Below are positions 13,182 through 17,058 of a DNA stretch of 17,058 nt, in pieces (position 1 is the stretch's first letter; every line of letters begins with the position of its first letter). The stretch is from Anaerolineales bacterium (lineage in GTDB: Bacteria > Chloroflexota > Anaerolineae > Anaerolineales > DRMV01). The translations under genes were made by a program, and so were the position numbers. Location: the NCBI GenBank assembly GCA_015484985.1, contig WFUL01000190.1, positions 1 to 17,058 on the forward strand, in the 5' to 3' direction. The notes under the pieces are model-generated. The model saw only the letters and a program-made list of their open reading frames with translations. It did no database searches and was not told where the DNA came from.

Positions 13182-13218
13182 AAGGGTTGGGCGGTACATA
13201 CGCCGCCCAACCCTTTTT
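13182..13218. terminator. Bidirectional rho-independent terminator
   Basis: AAGGGTTGGGCGG at 13182-13194 pairs perfectly with CCGCCCAACCCTT at 13203-13215 across 8 nt. On the plus strand the stem runs into TTTTT (13214-13218). On the minus strand it runs into TTCTTTCC. It lies between the convergent yvcK and P-type ATPase genes and should serve both. Confidence 0.9.
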
Positions 13219-13222
13219 ACGT

Positions 13223-15352
13223 CTACGCTCGTAGCAAGCGTAAGGCATTCCCCACGACCACGAATTCGCTCAATTCGTGAACGAGCACGGCCAGGGATAG
13301 GGTGAAGAGGCCAGCCAGAGCGCCCGCGCTCAGGGCCAGCACCACCGCGATGGCGAAGACCACGTTCTGCCACATAATTCGTTGCGTATAACGAGCCAGT
13401 TGCAGGGCGTAAGGTACTTTCTTCAAATCGTCGGCCATGAGGACCACATCGGCCGTTTCCATGGCCACATCGGTGCCCGCTGCGCCCATGGCAATGCCCA
13501 CCGAGGCCTCGGCCATCGCCGGCGCATCGTTGACCCCATCTCCTACCATGGCTACATGCCGATAGCGGTTCCGTAGCTCGCGCACGCGTGCGACTTTGTC
13601 CTCTGGCTTCAAGCCTGCGTGGACTTCATCAATGCCCAACATGCGAGCGATGGCCTGAGCCGTGTCAGGGTGGTCACCGGTCAACATGGCCACCCGTACG
13701 CCTAAACGACGAAGGTCCGCCAACATCTCTTGGGCTTCCGGCCGCGGTTCGTCCCGCAGAGCGATCAGGCCGATAGGTCGGGCCCCCTGAGGAACATCCA
13801 AGGAGTCGTCGTCTCCCACGCCCACGACAACCACGGTTTTACCTTCGGTCTGCAGGGATCGAATGCGCTGTGTCGCTTCCGAAGGTAAGACTTGGTTGAA
13901 GAGCTCGGCCCGTCCGACCAGAACATGACGACCGTTCCACAGACCTTGGATGCCCTGTCCCGGTAGGGCCTGAATATGGGACGCGGGTCGTACGGTGAGG
14001 CCACGGTGTTCGGCCGCCTCCACAATGGCCCCAGCTAAAGGATGTTCGCTGTGGACTTCCACCGACGCGGCCAGGGCCAAAACTTCTTCTTGGGAAGCGC
14101 CATTTAGGGCTAAGACATCGGTCACGCGCGGGCGGCCCCGAGTAAGGGTGCCCGTTTTGTCCATGGCGATGACCCGTACCCGGGCCAATTCCTCCATGTA
14201 AATTCCCCCTTTGACCAACACCCCTCGCCGGGCCGCGGTTCCCAACGAAGCCACGAAGGTCAGTGGTACACCAATGACCAGGGCGCACGGAGCTGCAGCC
14301 ACAATGAACACCGTACCCCGACGAATCCACTCCACCCAGGGCGCGCCCCAAAGAAGAGGTGGCGCGAGGGCGATGACGACCCCCAAAAGCAGCACCGCGG
14401 GACTGTAACGCCGGCCGAAGCGCTCTACGAACTGCTGGTGCTGTCCCTTGCGACGTTGCGCTTCCTCTACCATGGCGATCATCCGGGCCAGGGTGTTCTC
14501 CGCGGCCGTTTTGCTCGCCCGGACGATGAGCACGCCATCCTGGTTCACGCTCCCGGCCAGCACCATGTCTCCCGGCTGTTTGGGCACGGGTGCGCTCTCA
14601 CCCGTAATGGGGGATTCGTCCACGTACCCGCGTCCTTCCATCACCGTCCCGTCGGTGGGTACGGATTGGCCCGGTTTGACGATGAAGATGTCCCCAACCT
14701 GAATTTCCTCCACAGGAATCGTGACTTCCTGTCCGTCACGCCGAACCAGAGCCACTTTCGGTGCCAGGCTCATTAAGGCCCGGATGGCGGCACGGGTTTT
14801 GTCCTCGGTGTAGCTTTCCAGGGCTTCCGCGATGGAGTAGAGGAAGGCCAGGGTGGCGCCTTCGAACCATTCGCCCAGTGCAGCGGACGCGAGGGCGGCC
14901 ACGGTCATAAGCAATTCGATGCCCACGCGGCGTTCGTGCCACAGGCCCTCTAAAGCCTCTCGACCGAAGTAGAACATACCTGAAGCCATGCTGGCCACCA
15001 GCAGCCCCTGCACCACCGTGACCGGCCAACCCATGCGCTGCCCTATCCAGGCCGCCAACAGGAGAAGTCCGGCCAACACGGAACTCAGAACCCGTGGATT
15101 CTCCCAAGGTTTTGGGGGACGCGGAATTTCAGCCGAAGACGCGGGTGGGAAACCGGCCGTTTCCAGGTGCTGGCGTAAGGCTTCCAGGGTCGTATGTTGG
15201 GGGTCGTAATGCACGACCACCTTGGCCGTGCGGGGATAGACGTCGACCCGGAGAATACCCGGTTGACCCATCAGGTGCCGTTCGATGGCTCGGGCATCGT
15301 GTTCACAGTCCAGATTTCGCACACGCGTAACCCACTGCTCTTGATTGGACAT
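13223..15352 (-). CDS. Heavy-metal P1B-type ATPase with non-canonical metal motifs
   Basis: This 709-residue protein is a metal-translocating P-type ATPase in the inner membrane. An N-terminal HMA-like domain (about 5-70) has NLDCEHDA with one cysteine (C16) and an aspartate (D19) where CxxC is usual. Actuator motif TGES is at 250-253, phosphorylation motif DKTGT at 398-402 (D398), HP motif in SEHPLAGAI, and MLTGDHPDT and MVGDGVNDAPA complete the catalytic set. The transmembrane selectivity motif reads AAAPCALVIG (APC at 354-356), not CPC or SPC, and the last membrane segment carries HELSEF (692-697). These suggest a Zn/Cd/Co-like or other divalent specificity, not copper, but the metal is unresolved. 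The ATG at 15352 has AGGAGGGG upstream. It has its own promoter and no adjacent metal-responsive regulator in the window. Confidence 0.92.
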   Translation of the reverse strand: MSNQEQWVTRVRNLDCEHDARAIERHLMGQPGILRVDVYPRTAKVVVHYDPQHTTLEALRQHLETAGFPPASSAEIPRPPKPWENPRVLSSVLAGLLLLAAWIGQRMGWPVTVVQGLLVASMASGMFYFGREALEGLWHERRVGIELLMTVAALASAALGEWFEGATLAFLYSIAEALESYTEDKTRAAIRALMSLAPKVALVRRDGQEVTIPVEEIQVGDIFIVKPGQSVPTDGTVMEGRGYVDESPITGESAPVPKQPGDMVLAGSVNQDGVLIVRASKTAAENTLARMIAMVEEAQRRKGQHQQFVERFGRRYSPAVLLLGVVIALAPPLLWGAPWVEWIRRGTVFIVAAAPCALVIGVPLTFVASLGTAARRGVLVKGGIYMEELARVRVIAMDKTGTLTRGRPRVTDVLALNGASQEEVLALAASVEVHSEHPLAGAIVEAAEHRGLTVRPASHIQALPGQGIQGLWNGRHVLVGRAELFNQVLPSEATQRIRSLQTEGKTVVVVGVGDDDSLDVPQGARPIGLIALRDEPRPEAQEMLADLRRLGVRVAMLTGDHPDTAQAIARMLGIDEVHAGLKPEDKVARVRELRNRYRHVAMVGDGVNDAPAMAEASVGIAMGAAGTDVAMETADVVLMADDLKKVPYALQLARYTQRIMWQNVVFAIAVVLALSAGALAGLFTLSLAVLVHELSEFVVVGNALRLLRA

Positions 15353-15372
15353 CGTACCCCTCCTTTTTTTCG

Positions 15373-15392
15373 ATTTTTGAGCAAAAATTCAA
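15373..15392 (-). promoter_or_regulatory. AT-rich dyad in the P-type ATPase leader
   Basis: TTGA-N8-TCAA (15377-15392) encloses an ATTTTT...AAAAAT pairing (15373-15388) in the leader just upstream of the ribosome binding site. The AT-richness stands out in GC-rich DNA. It could be an operator for an ArsR-type metal sensor or a weak RNA hairpin; neither is established. Confidence 0.3.
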
Positions 15393-15403
15393 GTATCGGC
15401 TAC

Positions 15404-15432
15404 ATTGTAATCACGTACAGTTTGGTCGTCAA
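15404..15432 (-). promoter_or_regulatory. Sigma-70-type promoter of the P-type ATPase gene
   Basis: On the minus strand TTGACG (15432-15427) and TACAAT (15409-15404) are spaced by exactly 17 nt. The expected start is near 15397, giving a leader of about 45 nt. The normal spacing argues against MerR-type activation, which uses 19-20 nt spacers. Confidence 0.8.
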
Positions 15433-15442
15433 GGGGGGTGGA

Positions 15443-15469
15443 TATAATTTATTGCAGTTACTGGCAATA
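15443..15469 (+). promoter_or_regulatory. Perfect -10 hexamer with overlapping dyad
   Basis: TATAAT at 15443-15448 on the plus strand lies next to TATTGC-N8-GCAATA (15450-15469), which itself contains the shorter palindrome CAGT-T-ACTG. The -35 is poor (TTTGGT at 15421). Transcription from here would run antisense into the 3' end of the penicillin-binding protein gene. The dyad could be an operator upstream of the ATPase promoter. Confidence 0.3.
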
Positions 15470-15548
15470 GGCCTTCCTTATTGAAGCGTCCAGGGAGAAT
15501 CTCCGAGGGAAACGATTGAATTGGAGGTGTTTTTCTTGTGTGAAAGGG

Positions 15549-17058
15549 TTATGGTGTGGGTGAGGGAGAAGGTGTGGGCGTAGGGGTGGGTGCAGGGGTG
15601 AATGTAGGCGGCGCCGTCGGGGTTGGCGTGGGTGTTGAAGCGGGCGTCGCGGTAGATGTGGGCGTTGGGGTGAGCGTGGGTGTTGAGGTAGGTGTCGGCG
15701 TGGGGGTGGGGATGGCCAGTTGGACGGTGACCCGGTGTTCGGCATATGCGGGCTCAGGGCCTTCAATGCGCAGGATGAGGGTGACCTTTTGGGGAAAGGT
15801 CTCCCAATCCCAAATGTCCAGCAGGTTCCAAACGGCCAGGGTGTCAGGCTCGGTTACTGGCGCTTCCCGGATCGTGATGGTGCCTTCTTGTTCGTCCGCG
15901 CGATAGCGTAAGAGATACCGCTCAAATCCCTCTCCCGCGGCCACACCTCGAATGAGGATTTCGGGTGTGGTGATGGTGCTGCCGTCGGCGGGGCTGAGGA
16001 TGCGTACTTGGGGACGGGGATCATCAGGACCGCATTTTCGCTTGGGATAGAAGATGAGGGGGTCGAAACCCATCTCTTTGGCCCACTGGCGGCCCCCTTC
16101 CGTTTCCTTCAACCATTTCCGGGCCCAGGGGTCCTTGACCTTGATGACCAGCCACCTGTCCGTGGCGAAGTCCTTGCACGCCTCAGAAGCCAAGAGGAGC
16201 GTCCAGGAGTCCAATAACGGACGCTGCCAGAGGTCTTCGGAGGCCGGAAGGGGCGGCTGGTCCACGGCGAACCATTCCTTGCGGGTCTTGGGACACCAGG
16301 GCGACGGCTCGGTGCCGGAAATAGCGCAAATTTTACGACGCACCACGGTATCTGGTCGGGGGAATTCCCGGGGATTGCCCACCAGGTAGGGAATGGCCAC
16401 TTGCATGAATCGGTTCCAGATGGGTGCCGCGCCCGTCACTCCGCTGATGTTCTCCATGGGCGAGTTATCGGCGTTGCCTACCCAGACGCCCACCACCAAG
16501 TCGGGGGTGTATCCAATCGTCCAGTTGTCCCGCCAGTCGTCGGTAGTACCCGTTTTCACTGCCGCGGGGAAGGGGAGTTTCAAAGGCGAATTAGGCCCGA
16601 AGGCCTGCTTCCGGGCGTCGTTGTCCGCGAGGATGTCGCTAATCAAGAAGGCGTGTTCCGGCCGGACCACCAGGTCCCCTTGGGGAGGTTGGTACTGGTA
16701 CACAATCTCCCCGTTGCGGTCCTCGATACGCCATATGGCCACGGGGGGGACTTTACGGCCGCCGTTGGCGAAGACCGCGTATGCGGCGGTCATTTCCAAC
16801 AAGGTGACTTCACCACCCCCCAGGGTCAGGGACAGGCCATAGTCGGGGCGATTGAGGGTGGTGATGCCCAATCGCCGCAAAAAGGCGATGAGTCCATCCT
16901 CGTAGGGCGTCGTGGGGTCGTCGTAGATGCCGACGTACTGCAGGGTCTTCACCGCGGGCACGTTGCGAGAATTCCCCAAGGCGTAGCGCACCGTCAAGGG
17001 ACCCCAGAATTTACGGTCATAATTGACCGGCTCGTAAGGGGGGCGGGGGTCATTGGGG
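15549..17058 (-). CDS. Class A penicillin-binding protein (PBP1a-like), 3' part, with Pro/Thr tail
   Basis: This is the C-terminal part of a peptidoglycan transpeptidase; the reading frame stays open to the right edge, so the glycosyltransferase domain and catalytic SxxK lie outside the window. From the edge it reads YEPVNYDRKFWGPLTVRYAL, then GNSRNVPAV with the SxN motif, LTLGGGEVTLLEMTAAYAVFANGG, and the KTGT box in AVKTGTTDDWRDNW. The transpeptidase is followed by a segment of about 230 residues containing an Ig-like or fibronectin-like region (VRILSPADGSTI...). The final 55 or so residues are an almost pure Pro/Thr/Ser/Ala repeat. Export and anchoring by an N-terminal membrane helix are expected from the family. 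It would be transcribed towards the P-type ATPase gene, but I see no intrinsic terminator between them. Confidence 0.92.
   Translation of the reverse strand, partial: PNDPRPPYEPVNYDRKFWGPLTVRYALGNSRNVPAVKTLQYVGIYDDPTTPYEDGLIAFLRRLGITTLNRPDYGLSLTLGGGEVTLLEMTAAYAVFANGGRKVPPVAIWRIEDRNGEIVYQYQPPQGDLVVRPEHAFLISDILADNDARKQAFGPNSPLKLPFPAAVKTGTTDDWRDNWTIGYTPDLVVGVWVGNADNSPMENISGVTGAAPIWNRFMQVAIPYLVGNPREFPRPDTVVRRKICAISGTEPSPWCPKTRKEWFAVDQPPLPASEDLWQRPLLDSWTLLLASEACKDFATDRWLVIKVKDPWARKWLKETEGGRQWAKEMGFDPLIFYPKRKCGPDDPRPQVRILSPADGSTITTPEILIRGVAAGEGFERYLLRYRADEQEGTITIREAPVTEPDTLAVWNLLDIWDWETFPQKVTLILRIEGPEPAYAEHRVTVQLAIPTPTPTPTSTPTLTPTPTSTATPASTPTPTPTAPPTFTPAPTPTPTPSPSPTP
15552..15715 (-). repeat. Pro/Thr-coding low-complexity repeat with G-quadruplex potential
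   Basis: The DNA encoding the protein tail is built from roughly 6-nt ACCCCx/ACGCCx units on the coding strand, giving TPTPTP-type sequence. The plus strand is therefore G-rich and contains four G-runs of three or more at 15576-15598 with loops of 1-4 nt, a canonical quadruplex pattern. It is the only simple-sequence tract of this length in the window. Confidence 0.85.

Noticed and set aside
15556..15906. Gly/Val-rich plus-strand frame over the Pro/Thr repeat
   Set aside because: It is the antisense reading of the repeat that encodes the PBP tail; composition follows from the simple sequence.

Overview
The window is GC-rich, densely coded bacterial DNA and looks chromosomal: it carries housekeeping and cofactor genes, two tRNAs and good sigma-70-type promoters. 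The gene content suggests Chloroflexota, probably an Anaerolineae-like lineage. Pointers are a YvcK-family protein with an N-terminal membrane anchor, a Uma2 nuclease gene embedded in GGTCAGC/GGCAGT-type repeats, BMP-type transporter parts, and extracytoplasmic proteins with Pro/Thr linkers. This assignment is inference from family knowledge; no 16S rRNA gene or other decisive marker is present.

Layout. Positions 25-2242 (+) hold lipA (lipoyl synthase) and thiI (tRNA 4-thiouridine synthase), two sulfur-insertion enzymes 22 nt apart. A 215-nt gap follows, with a perfect 22-bp inverted repeat and a possible promoter. Positions 2458-6527 (+) are a tight run: rpiA, rpe (the two pentose-5-phosphate isomerisation/epimerisation enzymes, overlapping), a class I glutamine amidotransferase of the PuuD/peptidase C26 type, tlyA (rRNA 2'-O-methyltransferase) and a lipoprotein with weak BMP-family resemblance. 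Running towards it on the minus strand (9305 back to 6539) are a promoter, tRNA-Lys(TTT), tRNA-Pro(CGG), a terminator, prmC, a second terminator, and a BMP/nucleoside-type ABC ATPase with its own extended -10 promoter. Positions 9380-13174 (+) hold pdxS, a Uma2 gene, pdxT and a yvcK-type gene. PdxS and PdxT together form pyridoxal 5'-phosphate synthase, but here the Uma2 gene and its flanking inverted repeats sit between them. A bidirectional terminator at 13182-13218 separates yvcK from a convergent heavy-metal P-type ATPase (15352-13223, minus). Upstream of that is the 3' part of a class A penicillin-binding protein (minus, running off the right edge) with a long Pro/Thr tail.

Most interesting points: (1) the Uma2 cassette between pdxS and pdxT, bounded by imperfect inverted repeats, the right copy of which also encodes the protein's last residues and stop codon; (2) a P1B-type ATPase with APC instead of CPC/SPC, a C-x-x-D metal-binding domain and HELSEF near its C-terminus; (3) the thiI-rpiA palindrome and the paired 8-bp/8-nt hairpins between pdxT and yvcK; (4) a BMP-type transporter ATPase with no permease beside it, facing a diverged lipoprotein. 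I see no CRISPR array, prophage, insertion sequence with transposase, or rRNA gene.
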